A stretch of DNA of 64,000 nt from Saturnia japonica (Eukaryota; Arthropoda; Insecta; Lepidoptera; Saturniidae), in the NCBI GenBank assembly GCA_033032175.1, contig CM065308.1, positions 19,091,590 through 19,155,589 of the forward strand, read 5' to 3'. Each line of letters opens with the position of its first letter. Position 1 is the stretch's first letter. A model generated the notes under the pieces. The model had not been told where the DNA came from and did no database searches. It was given only the letters and a program-made list of their open reading frames with translations. Shown piece after piece: positions 63,830 to 64,000 of this stretch. Both the position numbers and the translations under genes were made by a program.

Positions 63830-64000
63830 TATTTTTATTTATTATGTTGAAGATAAAAATGGTTACTGTGAGTCTACCTTAAGTGATAGACATATGCCAT
63901 CGCGGACTCTTCTCTAGGCTTTTTTAAGAACTACAATTCTTTACAAAATTATTTTGATGTATCTCACAAGGTTTAGCCAGCGTACGCCATGTAAGCGCCC
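63830..64000 (+). repeat. F9 repeat, reaching the right edge
   Basis: Shares ATATGCCATCGCGGAC, TTCTCTAGGCTTTTTTAAG and ATTTTGATGTATCTC with 5690-5830. It is cut by the window end. Confidence 0.5.

Overview
The window looks like a lepidopteran (moth or butterfly) nuclear genome: AT-rich, intron-rich and packed with transposon remnants. The pointers are two C-type lysozymes with the Glu32/Asp50 layout and loop sequences of moth lysozymes, tRNA-headed SINEs of lepidopteran type, many short repeats whose ends read ACTAGCTGTGCCC, and abundant Tc1/mariner debris. The species cannot be named from sequence alone.

Layout. (1) 152-9701, + strand: the last five coding exons of a coiled-coil protein, most likely the kinetochore protein Nuf2; its N-terminal part lies left of the window. 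(2) 12560-17420 and about 23500-30275: a direct segmental duplication, each copy carrying a three-exon C-type lysozyme gene (13001-15064 and 24893-27509, both +, 139 codons). (3) 19100-23000, between the copies: two mariner pseudogenes, each split by later insertions. (4) 32174-59182, +: the first two coding exons of a START-domain (StAR-related lipid transfer) protein, separated by a 26.7 kb intron full of repeats; the rest of the gene lies right of the window. (5) 59183-64000: intron of that gene with a third mariner remnant and SINEs.

The lysozymes are the main biological interest. Exon 1 and the core promoter are almost identical between copies. Exons 2 and 3 differ by 23 replacement but only 3 silent base changes, and the mature-protein net charge moves from about +5 to about -3. 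The second copy has also lost a match to the insect NF-kB site and gained a 1,014 bp Tc1-like element in its promoter; the first copy preserves the empty target site. This looks like a young duplicate specialising, perhaps from a cationic immune lysozyme towards an acidic role.

No operon, CRISPR array, rRNA gene or clearly functional tRNA gene was seen. No wholly new system is claimed. The repeat landscape holds several short families that I cannot assign to a known superfamily; here I label them F1-F11, R2 and S1-S4 (my own labels).
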